The notes: generated by a model from the sequence alone, not told the origin. A DNA stretch of 64,000 nucleotides from Pelagibacteraceae bacterium AG-470-G21 (GCA_003211555.1 QCSH01000005.1:22619-86618); one strand, 5' to 3'; positions 29,190 through 40,638 are shown, numbered from the stretch's first letter. Numbers and translations: made by a program.

Positions 29190-31028
29190 TTAGTGTTGCT
29201 TACCAAGTATTGTTTTACCACTCGGTATTCTAACCTCATCTACCATTTGTTGTGTAGCTTTGTCTGGTTCTTCAGTCATTAGACTTACTATAACCATTAC
29301 TACTAAACAAACACTAGCTCCGATTATACCGAAACGTAAGTGGTCGATGCCTAACCATGGTGCATTACCCATAAATTTAGGATACACATAAATCAGATAA
29401 GCTGTTCCAGACCCAAGACCTGCAATCATACCTGCGATTGCACCTTGTCTTGTTGCTCTCTTCCACCAAACTCCAAGTATTAATGGGAAGAACAACCCTG
29501 ACATTGCAAAGTCAAAAGCCCAAGCAACTGCACCAAGGATACTAGTTATCCTCATTGATGCAATGTACGCAGCCGCAGCTCCAATCACAATTAAAAGTGA
29601 TCTGGCAACTAACAATCTTTTTCTTACATCTGCTTTTGGATCAATGATTTTATAGTAAATATCATGTGATAAAGCATTTGCGATTGCAAGAATTAGACCA
29701 TCAGCAGTTGACATCGCAGCAGCCATTCCACCTGCAGCAACTAGACCAGAGATTACGTAAGGCAATCCAGCAACTTCAGGTGTTGCTAGTACAACTACGT
29801 CACCTCTCATAAACCACTCATTTAACTGGAGAATACCATCTCCGTTAAAGTCTGCAATGAAGGCTTGTTTTACGTTTATCCAAGAGTTTACCCACTCGAT
29901 TTTCATTATCTCTGCAATTGGTTTTCCAATAATACCCGTTGCCAAGTTTGGATCCATTAGTGAGATTTTAGACAGTGTTGCAAGCATTGGTGCCGATGTG
30001 TAAAGCAAAGCAATAAAGAAAAGTGACCATGCCACTGATTTTCTTGCAGCTTTTACACTTGGAGTAGTAAAGTATCTCATTAAGATATGTGGTAAAGAAG
30101 CTGTTCCTACCATCATGCAAAGTGCTAATGAAATAAACTTCCATGCAGCCATTCCACCTTCTGGCACACCTGCGTGTGATACGGCGATAGATTTTAGACC
30201 TCCTGGAACTCCTGCAGCTTTTATATCTGCAGCTGCATTTTTAACTAATCCAAATTGCGATTCAAGTGCACCCAATCTAGCCACTTCCTCACCTAACATA
30301 AAGTGTGGAAAGAAACCAAATCCAGATTTATTACTAATCCAGAATACTGGAATTAAGTAAGCAATAATCAGTACTATATATTGAGCAACCTGTGTCCAGG
30401 TCACCGCTCTCATTCCGCCTAGCATTGAACAAAGTAAAATACTTACTAGTCCAACCCAAACTCCTAATTCAAATGGAATACTTAGTGCTCTTGATGCTAT
30501 TGTTCCTGTTGCATTAATTTGAGCCGTTACATAAGTGAAAGAAGCCAAAGTTAAAACAACTACGGCACAGAACCTTGCAAAGTTTCCGCCATATCTTGTT
30601 CCTATGAAATCTGGCACTGTGTAACATCCAAATTTTCTTAAGTATGGTGCTAATAGTGATGATACTAATACATATCCCCCAGTCCATCCGACTAAGAAAG
30701 CCATATATGTGTAACCACCAAAATAAATACCACCAGCCATAGCAACAAAAGATGCACCTGACATCCAGTCAGCTGCAGTAGCCATTCCGTTAAAGACTGT
30801 TGGTACCTGTCTTCCAGCAACATAATAAGCGTCTACCTGAACAGTACGAGACATATATCCAATAAAAGCATATATACAGACTGTAAAGGCCACAAACAAA
30901 ATACCAATTGTTTTCGCGGTCATTCCTGCCTGCTCTGCGATAGCCATCAATAAGATGAATACAATGAAGCCCCCAGTATATGTACCGTAAATTTTTGGTA
31001 GGTTGTCAATAAAATTGCCTTTAAACAT
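29190..31028 (-). CDS. Sodium:solute symporter (acetate permease ActP/VC2705-like large subunit)
   Basis: SSS family: ADWMSGASFVAMAG; TQVAQYIVLI; STADGLILAIANALSHDIY; paired with DUF4212. Confidence 0.93.
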   Translation of the reverse strand: MFKGNFIDNLPKIYGTYTGGFIVFILLMAIAEQAGMTAKTIGILFVAFTVCIYAFIGYMSRTVQVDAYYVAGRQVPTVFNGMATAADWMSGASFVAMAGGIYFGGYTYMAFLVGWTGGYVLVSSLLAPYLRKFGCYTVPDFIGTRYGGNFARFCAVVVLTLASFTYVTAQINATGTIASRALSIPFELGVWVGLVSILLCSMLGGMRAVTWTQVAQYIVLIIAYLIPVFWISNKSGFGFFPHFMLGEEVARLGALESQFGLVKNAAADIKAAGVPGGLKSIAVSHAGVPEGGMAAWKFISLALCMMVGTASLPHILMRYFTTPSVKAARKSVAWSLFFIALLYTSAPMLATLSKISLMDPNLATGIIGKPIAEIMKIEWVNSWINVKQAFIADFNGDGILQLNEWFMRGDVVVLATPEVAGLPYVISGLVAAGGMAAAMSTADGLILAIANALSHDIYYKIIDPKADVRKRLLVARSLLIVIGAAAAYIASMRITSILGAVAWAFDFAMSGLFFPLILGVWWKRATRQGAIAGMIAGLGSGTAYLIYVYPKFMGNAPWLGIDHLRFGIIGASVCLVVMVIVSLMTEEPDKATQQMVDEVRIPSGKTILGKQH

Positions 31029-31285
31029 TAATCATCCTCCTTTTCGGTAAAACCAAACTCTTCATCAATTTTTTCTTGTCTATTTGCAAACCAAAAAATT
31101 AGAACTACAAATGCAATGATGGAACCCTGCGCACACATGTAATACGCTAGTGGATATCCCATAAAACTTGAAGTGTTTAGGTCAGAACCAAACATGAAGA
31201 TCAAATAACCGAAAACGAACCAGATAAGCAATGTAACAATCATTAGCCCTCTAGTTTTTTCCCAGTGTTTTTCTTTGTTTGACAT
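31028..31285 (-). CDS. DUF4212 symporter small subunit
   Basis: Two TM, FGSDLNTSSFMGYPLAYYMCAQGSIIAFVVLIFWFANRQEKID. Confidence 0.93.
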   Translation of the reverse strand: MSNKEKHWEKTRGLMIVTLLIWFVFGYLIFMFGSDLNTSSFMGYPLAYYMCAQGSIIAFVVLIFWFANRQEKIDEEFGFTEKEDD

Positions 31286-31396
31286 TATTTTAATCCTCCC
31301 TATAGGTTAAAAAATAAAACCATACTCATTTAAAGTGATATTTAAAGTGTTAAAAATGGCTTATATTTATAGTAAAAGTTGTAATATAGGATCTAA

Positions 31397-32026
31397 ATGG
31401 GCATTAAATACAAATTAAATCTAAAAGATTTGAAATTTCAGTACTTAAAAGAATATTTCATTCCATTTCTCAAATATTTTAAAAAATCAAAAAAAATTGA
31501 AAATTACTCAGACCTTAAAGAATTTATTCAAAAAAAATCGGCTTGGGTAAGTCAAGTTACGCTTTATGGGTATCTAAAAACACGAATGGGAGCAAAATAT
31601 GTTTTAATGTTTGAAGATGAAATATTTTTGGGCTCTATTAATAAAGCAAAGTGGAATATTTATTCTGTAGCATTACAAGATTTAACTTTTTACACAATTT
31701 CATTTTTAAAAAGTATTCGGAATCATCATGATACTGAAAAAGCAAACGAAATTTATTTTCAAATTTTAGACAATGAAATTGAAATAAATAAGATGCCCGA
31801 AGAAATATATGAGAATGCAAAAAAACAATTCCAAGACCGTTATCAAAAACTAAATTGGAGTGAATATCATGAGTCCTTACCATTCAATACTAGCGCACTA
31901 TCTTTATATGAGTGGTCACCTATTGCGGAAGAACTTAAATCTCTAGATAAAAAAATTGTTTTAAATTCTATGATATTGAAATGGGATAATGTAAAAAAAG
32001 AATTTATCGAGTTAATTAAGTTTTAA
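31397..32026 (+). CDS. Hypothetical protein (209 aa), no family recognised
   Basis: Full-length ORF, no antisense competitor of note. Confidence 0.65.
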   Translation: MGIKYKLNLKDLKFQYLKEYFIPFLKYFKKSKKIENYSDLKEFIQKKSAWVSQVTLYGYLKTRMGAKYVLMFEDEIFLGSINKAKWNIYSVALQDLTFYTISFLKSIRNHHDTEKANEIYFQILDNEIEINKMPEEIYENAKKQFQDRYQKLNWSEYHESLPFNTSALSLYEWSPIAEELKSLDKKIVLNSMILKWDNVKKEFIELIKF

Positions 32027-34044
32027 CTATTTTTTCTGTTTTCAACCAAACTTTTTACAACACTTGGATCAGCTAAAGTTGTGGTATCACCCAATTGATC
32101 ATGTTCATTAGCAGCGATTTTTCTTAAAATTCTTCTCATTATTTTACCCGATCTAGTTTTTGGTAAACCTGGTGAAAATTGAATTAAATCTGGTGTAGCG
32201 ATTGGGCCAATTTGTTTTCTTACCCAAAGTTTTAGATCTCTCTCCAAATCTAAAGTAGTTTTTTCTCCAACATTCAAAGTTACATAACAATACAATCCAT
32301 TTCCTTTTATATCATGTGGATATCCAACAACTGCTGCCTCAGCCACTTTTGGATGTGCAACGAATGCACTTTCTATTTCTGCAGTTCCAAGATTATGTCC
32401 TGAAACTATAATTACATCGTCTACCCTTCCAGTAATCCAATAATATCCATCTTTATCTCTTCTACATCCATCTCCAGTAAAATATTTACCATCAAATTGA
32501 GAAAAATAAGTATCAATAAATCTTTGGTGATCCCCATAAACAGTTCTCATTTGTCCAGGCCAAGATTGTGCAATACATAAACGTCCCTCTGCTTCTCCTT
32601 TAAGGGCTTTACCATTTTTATCAACTATGACTGGCTTAATTCCATAAAACGGTTTTGTAGCTGAACCTGGTTTTAAATTAATAGCACCAGTTTGTGGGCT
32701 TATTAATATTCCTCCTGTTTCTGTTTGCCACCAAGTATCCACTATAGGACATTTTGAGTCTCCAACAGTTTTATAATACCATTCCCATGCTTCTGGATTT
32801 ATTGGTTCGCCCACTGTTCCTAGCAATTTTAGGGTTTTTCTTGATGTTTTTTTAACTGGTTTGCTACCTTCTCGCATCAGAGCTCTTATTGCTGTAGGCG
32901 CAGTATAAAAAATGTTTACTTTATATTTATCTACTATTTGCCACCATCTAGAACTGTCAGGATAAGTTGGTATACCTTCAAACATTATCGTAGTAGCTCC
33001 ATTTGATAATGGTCCATAGATAATGTAACTGTGTCCTGTAACCCAACCAATATCTGCTGTGCACCAATAAATATCTTTAGGTTTATAATTAAAAATATAT
33101 TGATGGGTCATTGAGACATAAACCATATAACCACCTGTTGTATGCATAACACCTTTGGGTTTACCCGTAGACCCAGATGTATATAAAATAAACAAAGGAT
33201 CTTCTGCATTCATTTCCTCTGGATCACATTTATTAGAAACTTTTTTTGTTAATTCGTGATACCAAACATCTCTTCTTTCATCCCAATTTATTCTGTTTCC
33301 AGTTCTTTTAACTATGACACATTTTTTTACATTTGGACAATTAACTAAAGCTTCATCAGCTATTGATTTTAAAGGTATTACTTTTCCACCTCTTACCCCT
33401 TCATCTGCTGTTATGAGATAATCAGACTTACAGTCGTTTATTCTTCCTGAAATACTATCTGGAGAAAATCCACCAAAAATAATTGAATGAACTGCACCTA
33501 TTCTTGCACACGCTAACATTGTATAAGCAAGTTCAGGTATCATGGTCAGATAAATTGTAACTCTATCACCTTTTTTTACACCTAACTCCTTTAGTCCATT
33601 TGCAGCTTTAGATACCTCTTTATGTAATTCTTTATAAGATATTTTTTTTTGTATTTTTGGATCATCACCCACCCATATTATTGCAGTCTTATCTTTATTT
33701 TTTTTTAAGTGTCTATCTATGCAATTTGCTGAGGCATTTAGAGTACCGTCATAAAACCACTTAATTTTAACATCTGACTTACTGTACTTAACGTCTTTTA
33801 TTTTTGTGTAAGGCTTTATCCAGTTTATTCTTTTTCCTTCTTTTTTCCAAAAGCCATCATTATCCTTAATTGAACTTTTGTATTTTTTTTCATACTGAGA
33901 TTTATTTACTAAAGCTTTACTAATCCAATCTTTCTTTGTTCTGTATAATAGTTCTTTTTCTTTTTTTGGTAATGCAGATTTGGTTTTATTTTTTTTTTTA
34001 GTAATAATTTTTTTTTTTCTTTTTATATTTTTTTTTTGGGGCAT
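32023..34044 (-). CDS. acs: Acetyl-CoA synthetase, with Lys-rich N-terminal extension
   Basis: [88 protein letters not shown]. Confidence 0.97.
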   Translation of the reverse strand: MPQKKNIKRKKKIITKKKNKTKSALPKKEKELLYRTKKDWISKALVNKSQYEKKYKSSIKDNDGFWKKEGKRINWIKPYTKIKDVKYSKSDVKIKWFYDGTLNASANCIDRHLKKNKDKTAIIWVGDDPKIQKKISYKELHKEVSKAANGLKELGVKKGDRVTIYLTMIPELAYTMLACARIGAVHSIIFGGFSPDSISGRINDCKSDYLITADEGVRGGKVIPLKSIADEALVNCPNVKKCVIVKRTGNRINWDERRDVWYHELTKKVSNKCDPEEMNAEDPLFILYTSGSTGKPKGVMHTTGGYMVYVSMTHQYIFNYKPKDIYWCTADIGWVTGHSYIIYGPLSNGATTIMFEGIPTYPDSSRWWQIVDKYKVNIFYTAPTAIRALMREGSKPVKKTSRKTLKLLGTVGEPINPEAWEWYYKTVGDSKCPIVDTWWQTETGGILISPQTGAINLKPGSATKPFYGIKPVIVDKNGKALKGEAEGRLCIAQSWPGQMRTVYGDHQRFIDTYFSQFDGKYFTGDGCRRDKDGYYWITGRVDDVIIVSGHNLGTAEIESAFVAHPKVAEAAVVGYPHDIKGNGLYCYVTLNVGEKTTLDLERDLKLWVRKQIGPIATPDLIQFSPGLPKTRSGKIMRRILRKIAANEHDQLGDTTTLADPSVVKSLVENRKNS

Positions 34045-34056
34045 GGATTATAATTC

Positions 34057-34470
34057 CTAGATACTACCCATCTTCAAAATAATTTTCCAGCATTTAGTGT
34101 CGATTGGCATTACAGATAGCCTACTCTGTTTTATAAGCGCTATATCTTTTAAATCTTTATTTTTTTTAATATTATCAAGAGAAACTGGTGTTTTTAGTTT
34201 ACTTTTATACTTTACTTTTACTGCTACAAATCGCTTCTCTTTATCAGATGGGTCGATAAACGCTGTTTTACATACCTCAACAACACCAACGATTTCTTTT
34301 CCAATATTTGAGTGGTAAAAAAAACAAAGGTCTCCTTTTTTCATTTTTCTTAAATTATTAGCTGCTTGATAATTTCTTACACCATCCCAGTCAGCACCTT
34401 TGGCACCTGACTTTATTTGTTGTTCTATAGACCAAACATTTGGTTCAGATTTTAATAACCAGTACTGCAT
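34057..34470 (-). CDS. EVE domain-containing protein
   Basis: YWLLKSEPNVWSIEQQ...WDGVRNYQAANNLRKMKKGDLCFFYHS. Confidence 0.95.
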   Translation of the reverse strand: MQYWLLKSEPNVWSIEQQIKSGAKGADWDGVRNYQAANNLRKMKKGDLCFFYHSNIGKEIVGVVEVCKTAFIDPSDKEKRFVAVKVKYKSKLKTPVSLDNIKKNKDLKDIALIKQSRLSVMPIDTKCWKIILKMGSI

Positions 34471-34633
34471 TATAACAAATTATATTAGATTGATACTTGT
34501 TTAAAAGGTATAAAAATCTTTAAAATTCAAATAAAAAAATACTTCAACTCCAATTTCTATATAAAATATTAGTAATAATATTTAATAAAATAATCAGCAA
34601 TTTATAGACTATTGTTGTATATTTTAATCATTA

Positions 34634-36802
34634 ATGAGAAGTTTAATCCAAGAAGCATTTCTTCTATTTCAAAAAAATAAATTTAAAGATTCTTTAGAAA
34701 TTTGCTTAAAAATTCTGAAAAATGATCATAATAATTATGATGCTAACAATCTGATTGGAGTAATTTATTTTAAAACTAAAAAATTTAATGAATCTGCAAT
34801 TTATTTGAAAAAAGTTATTCAAATTAATCCTAATAAACTTGAGGCATATAATAACTATTCTTTAGCATTATGCCAGACCAAAAATTATAATGAAGCTCTC
34901 AAAAGTTGGAATAAGGCAATTGATGTTAACCCTCAGTACGCCGAAGCCTATTTTAACATTGCTAATGTTTATTCAACTTTAAAAGATTATCCAAAATCTA
35001 TAGAGAATTATAATAAAGCAATAGAAAAAAAAAAAAATTACAAAGAAGCATATAATAATCTGGGAAGTTTGTACGCAGAGCTCAATGAGCATGATAAGGC
35101 CATAGAAATTTTTAAAAAAGCAATATTAATTAAACCAGTTCATTTTAATGAGTATAATAATTTAGCGAATGTCTATTATCAATTTAAAGAATACAATAAG
35201 GCTATTGAAAATTATAATATTGCCATAAATTTAAATCCTAATTTTGCTTTAGGTTACTATAACAGAGCTAAATCTCTCGAAGCAGTTAATAAAAAAAATG
35301 ATGCAATCTCAGATTATAATAAAGCAATAACCTTACAAAGTAATTTTTCAGCGGCCTATAAAAATTTGGGAAATCTATATATGGAATTAAAAATTTTAGA
35401 TAAATCAATATATAATCATCAACAATCTTTAAAGATAAATCCAAACATTAGTTATTTGCCAGGCACAATACTTCAAGCAAAATGTGGTTTATCTGATTGG
35501 AATCACTTTGAAAAAGATAAAGAAATTTTAGAGAAGAGTATTATTAATGGAAAAAAAACAGCAGATCCATTTCCTGTCATTCTAATTTATGACTCACCAT
35601 TTTTACAAAGAAAAGTAACGGATATGTTTGTTCAAAATAAATTTGAAAAATCAAAAAAATTTTCTTTCAAAAGAAATACAAATAAGAAGATTAGAATAGG
35701 TTATTACTCTTCTGACTTTCATAATCATGCAACTATGTATTTAATGGCCAATCTTTTTGAGTTACACGATAAAACAAAATTTGAAATATATGCATTTTCA
35801 TTCGGTCCAGATGATAACTCTGAAATTAGAGAAAGAGTTGTAAAAACTTTTGATAAGTTTTTTGATGTAAAATTCAAAACAACAAAAGAAATTGTCCACA
35901 TATCTAGAGAACTAAATTTAGATATAGCAATCGATTTAAAAGGTTTTACTAACAATAACAGATTTGATTTATTTGTAGAAAGATGTGCACCTATACAAAT
36001 AAGCTACTTAGGTTTTCCGGGAACAACCGCTTCTGACTGCATTGATTACTTAATAGCAGATAAAATATTAATTCCAGAAGAATGTAAGTCTTATTATTCT
36101 GAAAATATAATTTATCTTCCAAATTCATATCAAGTAAACGACTCTAATCCCAAACTTTCAAAAAAAATTTTTACCAAAAAAGATTATAATTTACCTGAAA
36201 AAAGCTTTATTTTTTGTTGTTTTAATCATAATTACAAAATTCTTCCTGACATGTTTGAAACTTGGTTAAGAATTTTAAGTAAAGTTAAAAATAGTGTGAT
36301 TTGGTTACTCATTGATAATGATATAGCTAAAAATAATCTAAGAAAAATTTTAACTTCAAGAAATATAAACCCTGATCGATTAATTTTTGCAAATAGAGTG
36401 TCACACTCGGAACATTTGGCAAGATTAGGCTTAGCTGACTTATTTTTAGATACTTTTCCATGTAATGCTCATACAACAGCAAGTGATGCTATTAGGTCGA
36501 ATTTACCAATTATCACTCTCAAAGGAAAATCATTTGCAAGTCGAGTTGCGTCTAGTCTATTAACATCAGTCGGATTAGAACAATTGATAACAGAAACAGA
36601 CGAGGATTATGAAAAATTGGCAATTAAAATCGCAGAGGATAAAACTTTTTATAATGATATTAAAAAAAAATTAAAAAAAAATGTTATTAATATGTCATTA
36701 TTTGATACAAAACTTTTTACCAAAAACATAGAAACTGCATACGAAGAAGTTCACAAAAATTTACTGGAAAATAAAAAACCTAAAAGTTTAATAATTAATT
36801 AG
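34634..36802 (+). CDS. TPR-repeat protein with GT41 (OGT/SPINDLY-like) catalytic domain
   Basis: Multiple N-terminal TPRs (e.g. YKEAYNNLGSLYAELNEHDKAIEIFKKAI); IGYYSSDFHNHATMYLMANLFELHD; PIQISYLGFPGTTASDCIDYLIAD; DTFPCNAHTTASDAI. Confidence 0.93.
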   Translation: MRSLIQEAFLLFQKNKFKDSLEICLKILKNDHNNYDANNLIGVIYFKTKKFNESAIYLKKVIQINPNKLEAYNNYSLALCQTKNYNEALKSWNKAIDVNPQYAEAYFNIANVYSTLKDYPKSIENYNKAIEKKKNYKEAYNNLGSLYAELNEHDKAIEIFKKAILIKPVHFNEYNNLANVYYQFKEYNKAIENYNIAINLNPNFALGYYNRAKSLEAVNKKNDAISDYNKAITLQSNFSAAYKNLGNLYMELKILDKSIYNHQQSLKINPNISYLPGTILQAKCGLSDWNHFEKDKEILEKSIINGKKTADPFPVILIYDSPFLQRKVTDMFVQNKFEKSKKFSFKRNTNKKIRIGYYSSDFHNHATMYLMANLFELHDKTKFEIYAFSFGPDDNSEIRERVVKTFDKFFDVKFKTTKEIVHISRELNLDIAIDLKGFTNNNRFDLFVERCAPIQISYLGFPGTTASDCIDYLIADKILIPEECKSYYSENIIYLPNSYQVNDSNPKLSKKIFTKKDYNLPEKSFIFCCFNHNYKILPDMFETWLRILSKVKNSVIWLLIDNDIAKNNLRKILTSRNINPDRLIFANRVSHSEHLARLGLADLFLDTFPCNAHTTASDAIRSNLPIITLKGKSFASRVASSLLTSVGLEQLITETDEDYEKLAIKIAEDKTFYNDIKKKLKKNVINMSLFDTKLFTKNIETAYEEVHKNLLENKKPKSLIIN

Positions 36803-36806
36803 ATTT

Positions 36807-37880
36807 TTATAATTTAATTCCAGCTCCTTTTAAAAATGCAGCATTTTTATCTAAAGGAAGTCTGGGTGTAACAGGAAAATCTAAATTATTAAATTTTTTT
36901 AACTTAAACATTTCCATACCAACCATTGCAATCATGGCTGCATTATCACCACATAATTTTGGATTTGGAAAAATTACTTCAAAGTTATTATTATTACTTG
37001 TTTGAATTAATTTTTTTCTTATTCCATTATTTGCAGCAACACCTCCAGCAACAACAAATGATTTTTTTTTAACAGAATTAATTTTTAAAAATTCATCAAA
37101 GGCAATTTTTGATTTAATACTCAATATTTCTTCTATAGTTTTTTGGAAAGAAGCTGCCAAATCATATTTTTCTTGTTCTGTTTTTATGTTCTTTGTTATT
37201 CTTAAAATAGCAGTCTTAAGTCCAGCAAAAGATAAATTACATCCACCTTTGCTTATTATGGGTTTGGGAAGATCAAATTTATTAGAATCACCTCTTTCTG
37301 CAAATTTTTCTAATTTAGGACCTCCTGGAAATTCTATTCCTAAAAGTTTTGCTGTTTTATCAAATGCTTCTCCTAGAGCATCGTCAATAGTTGTACCTAA
37401 TCTTTTGTACTTACCCAATCCATTTACACTTAGAAACTGACTGTGCCCACCTGAGATCAATAGAAGTAAATAGGGATAATTTATATTAGTATGTAGCTTT
37501 GGACTTAAAGCGTGACCTTCTAAATGATTAACACCAATAAAAGGAACATTTAAAGAAGACGCAAGTGCTTTTCCAAAATTTAAACCAACACTAAGACAAA
37601 TCATTAATCCAGGGCCTGCAGTAGCTGCTACCGCAGATATATTTTCTAGGCGCATATTGCTTTCATCCAAAGTTTTTTTTGCTATTAAATTAATTTTTTC
37701 AACATGAGACCTTGCAGCCAATTCAGGAACAACCCCACCAAATTCTTTATGAATATCAACTTGGCTAGATACTATATTCGATAAAATTTTTGGTATACCA
37801 CTTTCATGATCTTGAATAATTGAAACTGCTGTTTCATCGCAACTTGTTTCTATACCTAATATTATTGGATTTTTACTCAT
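36807..37880 (-). CDS. tsaD: tRNA N6-adenosine threonylcarbamoyltransferase
   Basis: ILGIETSCDETAVSI; GVNHLEGHALSP; LLISGGHSQF. Confidence 0.98.
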   Translation of the reverse strand: MSKNPIILGIETSCDETAVSIIQDHESGIPKILSNIVSSQVDIHKEFGGVVPELAARSHVEKINLIAKKTLDESNMRLENISAVAATAGPGLMICLSVGLNFGKALASSLNVPFIGVNHLEGHALSPKLHTNINYPYLLLLISGGHSQFLSVNGLGKYKRLGTTIDDALGEAFDKTAKLLGIEFPGGPKLEKFAERGDSNKFDLPKPIISKGGCNLSFAGLKTAILRITKNIKTEQEKYDLAASFQKTIEEILSIKSKIAFDEFLKINSVKKKSFVVAGGVAANNGIRKKLIQTSNNNNFEVIFPNPKLCGDNAAMIAMVGMEMFKLKKFNNLDFPVTPRLPLDKNAAFLKGAGIKL

Positions 37881-37938
37881 AAATTATTTTTTATAATTAA
37901 TACAATTAAACTATAAGAATGTAATAAAAATAAGTTTT

Positions 37939-38850
37939 ATGAAAAGAGCTAATCTAACAATCGGAACACGGGGAAGTAAGTTAGCAATGATTTATGCAGA
38001 AAATGTGAGAAATGAGCTAAAAAAATATTTTTCCAATAAGATTGAATTAAAAAAAATAGTTACAACAGGTGATCAAAAACATGATCAAAGATTATCCGAA
38101 ATAGGAGGTAAAGGTTTATTTTCCAAACAAATTGAAAAAGATTTATTAAATAAAAATATTGATATAGCGGTACATGCGCTGAAAGATATGCCTACAGTTG
38201 AAACCCAAAATCTTTTAACTAATAATTTTTTAAAAAGAAACTCACCAAATGAAATTTTAATAAGCAGAGATAATATAAAATTTGAGGACCTAAAACCCAA
38301 TTCTGTTGTTGGAACATCTTCATTTAGAAGAGAGTATCAGCTTAAAAAAAAAAGACCAAATTTAAAATATAAATTAATTAGAGGAAATGTTGATACAAGG
38401 ATTAAAAAATTAGAAATGGGTGAATATGATGCAATAGTTCTATCTAAAGCTGGAATAGATGTGCTAAATTTACAGCATAAAATTTCTCAAGAATTTAGTA
38501 TTGAAGATATTATACCTTGCGCAGGTCAAGGCATAATAGCAATTCAATGTAGAGAAGATGATACTGAGATCAGAGAATTGCTGGAAAAAATAAACGATTT
38601 GAATTCAAGAATTGTTGCTAATGCCGAAAGAGAAGTTTTAAAAATTTTGGATGGAGATTGCGACACAGCTGTTGGAGTTTATGCCAAGATAGAAAATGGA
38701 AAAGTAGATTTAACTACAGAGCTTTTTTCCGTTGATGGAAAGCAAAGATATTTTATCAAAGAGAGATCGGAAATTGATCAAATAAAAATTTCTAGTAGAG
38801 CAATTGGAGAGAAACTAAAACAACAATCAAAAGGTTCATATAAAAACTAA
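37939..38850 (+). CDS. hemC: Hydroxymethylbilane synthase
   Basis: IGTRGSKLAMIYAENV; KDMPT; GDCDTAVGVYA cofactor site. Confidence 0.97.
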   Translation: MKRANLTIGTRGSKLAMIYAENVRNELKKYFSNKIELKKIVTTGDQKHDQRLSEIGGKGLFSKQIEKDLLNKNIDIAVHALKDMPTVETQNLLTNNFLKRNSPNEILISRDNIKFEDLKPNSVVGTSSFRREYQLKKKRPNLKYKLIRGNVDTRIKKLEMGEYDAIVLSKAGIDVLNLQHKISQEFSIEDIIPCAGQGIIAIQCREDDTEIRELLEKINDLNSRIVANAEREVLKILDGDCDTAVGVYAKIENGKVDLTTELFSVDGKQRYFIKERSEIDQIKISSRAIGEKLKQQSKGSYKN

Positions 38851-38851
38851 T

Positions 38852-39550
38852 ATGCATATATTACTAACAAGACCTTTAGATGATAGTAAGGAATTAATTT
38901 TAAAATTCAGTTCACTGAAACACAAAGTATCTCATTTACCCCTGTTAAATATAAAAAAAAAAGAAACAAAAGAAATAGATTTTGATCAGTATAAAGGAAT
39001 AATTTTTACAAGTGCAAATGCTTTAAAAAATCTAGACACAACAAAAATAGGTAAAAACATATTTTGTTTTTGTGTTGGTCTTGCAACAGAAAAAAAAGCC
39101 AAAGAATTAGGTTTTCAAAACATATTTTGTGCAGAGGGTAACGTAAATAATCTTAAAGAATTAATATTACAAAGTTTCGATCCAAAAATAGGATCATTAC
39201 TTTATGTAAGTGGAGAGATTATATCTTATAATTTAGATAGAAATTTAATCGAAGAAAATTATGCTGTTGATAGAATTATAAATTATACAGCGACACCAAA
39301 TGAAAATTTAGATGATAATTTTTTAAAAGAAATTAAATCGTCAGTTCCTGAAATAGTTTATATATATTCTGAAAATAGCGCTAAAACTTTTTATACAATT
39401 ATAAAAAAATATAACTTAGATAATATCTGGATGGAAACCAACCTAATGTGTATGGGTGAAAAAGCATCGGCTGCATTAAATGACATTAAATGGAAAAAAA
39501 TTTTCTTATTTAACTCTGGTGAAGAAGAGTTTTTGCTATATAAAATTTAA
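38852..39550 (+). CDS. hemD: Uroporphyrinogen-III synthase
   Basis: LLTRPLDDSKELILKF; IFTSANALKNL; downstream of hemC. Confidence 0.88.
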   Translation: MHILLTRPLDDSKELILKFSSLKHKVSHLPLLNIKKKETKEIDFDQYKGIIFTSANALKNLDTTKIGKNIFCFCVGLATEKKAKELGFQNIFCAEGNVNNLKELILQSFDPKIGSLLYVSGEIISYNLDRNLIEENYAVDRIINYTATPNENLDDNFLKEIKSSVPEIVYIYSENSAKTFYTIIKKYNLDNIWMETNLMCMGEKASAALNDIKWKKIFLFNSGEEEFLLYKI

Positions 39551-39552
39551 AA

Positions 39553-40638
39553 ATGGACGTTTTAAATAAACTACAAGAGCTTTTTTTATCGGTATGGCAA
39601 CAAGGACTTTTGGGAGTTGATTTCTTTCAAATATTAATTGGTCTAGGAATATTTGTAGTTTTTTTAATATTTAGAGGTTTTATAAGTAAACTTGTAATAA
39701 AAAAACTAGAATTAATTTCAAAAAGAACAACAAATAAACTGGACGACACATTTGTTAAATCAATGGAAGGACCTGCAAGGTTTCTTCCAATTGTCCTAGG
39801 TATTTTCTTTGCTAGTTATTACATGGCATTCGATAATGAAACTAGGAATTTTATAGATAATATCAATAGAACTTTAATAACAATTTTAATATTTTGGATA
39901 ATCCATCAAATAATTGAACCAATATCTTATGTGTTAAGTGGCCTAGATAAAGTACTTACAAAAGAATTAATAGGTTGGATTATAAAATCTTTAAAAATTT
40001 TAATATTTATATTAGGAGCGGCAGCTGTCCTTGAATTATGGGGAATAAAAATTGGACCTATTATAGCAGGATTAGGATTATTTGGTGTTGCAGTAGCATT
40101 AGGGGCACAGGATTTATTTAAAAATCTAATCTCTGGAATTTTAGTTTTGGTTGAGAAAAGATTCAGAATAGGGGATTGGATAAAAGTTGAAGGTGTAATA
40201 GAGGGCGTTGTAGAGAATATTGGATTTAGATCAACAGTAATTAGAAAATTTGACAAATCACTTGCAATCATCCCAAATTTTCAATTTGCTGAAAATGCAG
40301 TTATTAATAATACAAGAAAAACAAATTGGTCTATTAGTTGGATTATAACTCTTCAATATGACACTACTATCGATCAATTAAAAACAATCAGAGATGAAAT
40401 TGAAAATCATATAAATAAGGGTGAAGATTATGATCAATCTGTAGGAGTTGCTGTAAGAGTAGATAAGTTTTCTGACAGTTCAATTGATATGTATGTAAGA
40501 TGTTTTACAAAAACAAATAGCTGGACAAATTACTTAAAGGTTAAAGAAAACTTAGCACTTGAAATAAAAAAGATTGTTGAAGGGAAAGGTGCAGCGTTTG
40601 CATTTCCTAGCCAGTCAATTTATGTTGAAAAAAAATGA
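39553..40638 (+). CDS. Mechanosensitive ion channel (MscS family)
   Basis: GLGLFGVAVALGAQDLFKNLISGILVLVEKRFRIGDWIKVEG. Confidence 0.95.
   Translation: MDVLNKLQELFLSVWQQGLLGVDFFQILIGLGIFVVFLIFRGFISKLVIKKLELISKRTTNKLDDTFVKSMEGPARFLPIVLGIFFASYYMAFDNETRNFIDNINRTLITILIFWIIHQIIEPISYVLSGLDKVLTKELIGWIIKSLKILIFILGAAAVLELWGIKIGPIIAGLGLFGVAVALGAQDLFKNLISGILVLVEKRFRIGDWIKVEGVIEGVVENIGFRSTVIRKFDKSLAIIPNFQFAENAVINNTRKTNWSISWIITLQYDTTIDQLKTIRDEIENHINKGEDYDQSVGVAVRVDKFSDSSIDMYVRCFTKTNSWTNYLKVKENLALEIKKIVEGKGAAFAFPSQSIYVEKK

Noticed and set aside
33680-34045. Long A/T runs at the 5' end of acs as a possible phase-variable tract
   Set aside because: Runs encode the Lys-rich N-terminus and keep frame; such runs are common genome-wide here, so no specific evidence for phase variation.
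39927-40271. Minus-strand 114-aa ORF inside the MscS gene
   Set aside because: Antisense shadow with no start context or domain.
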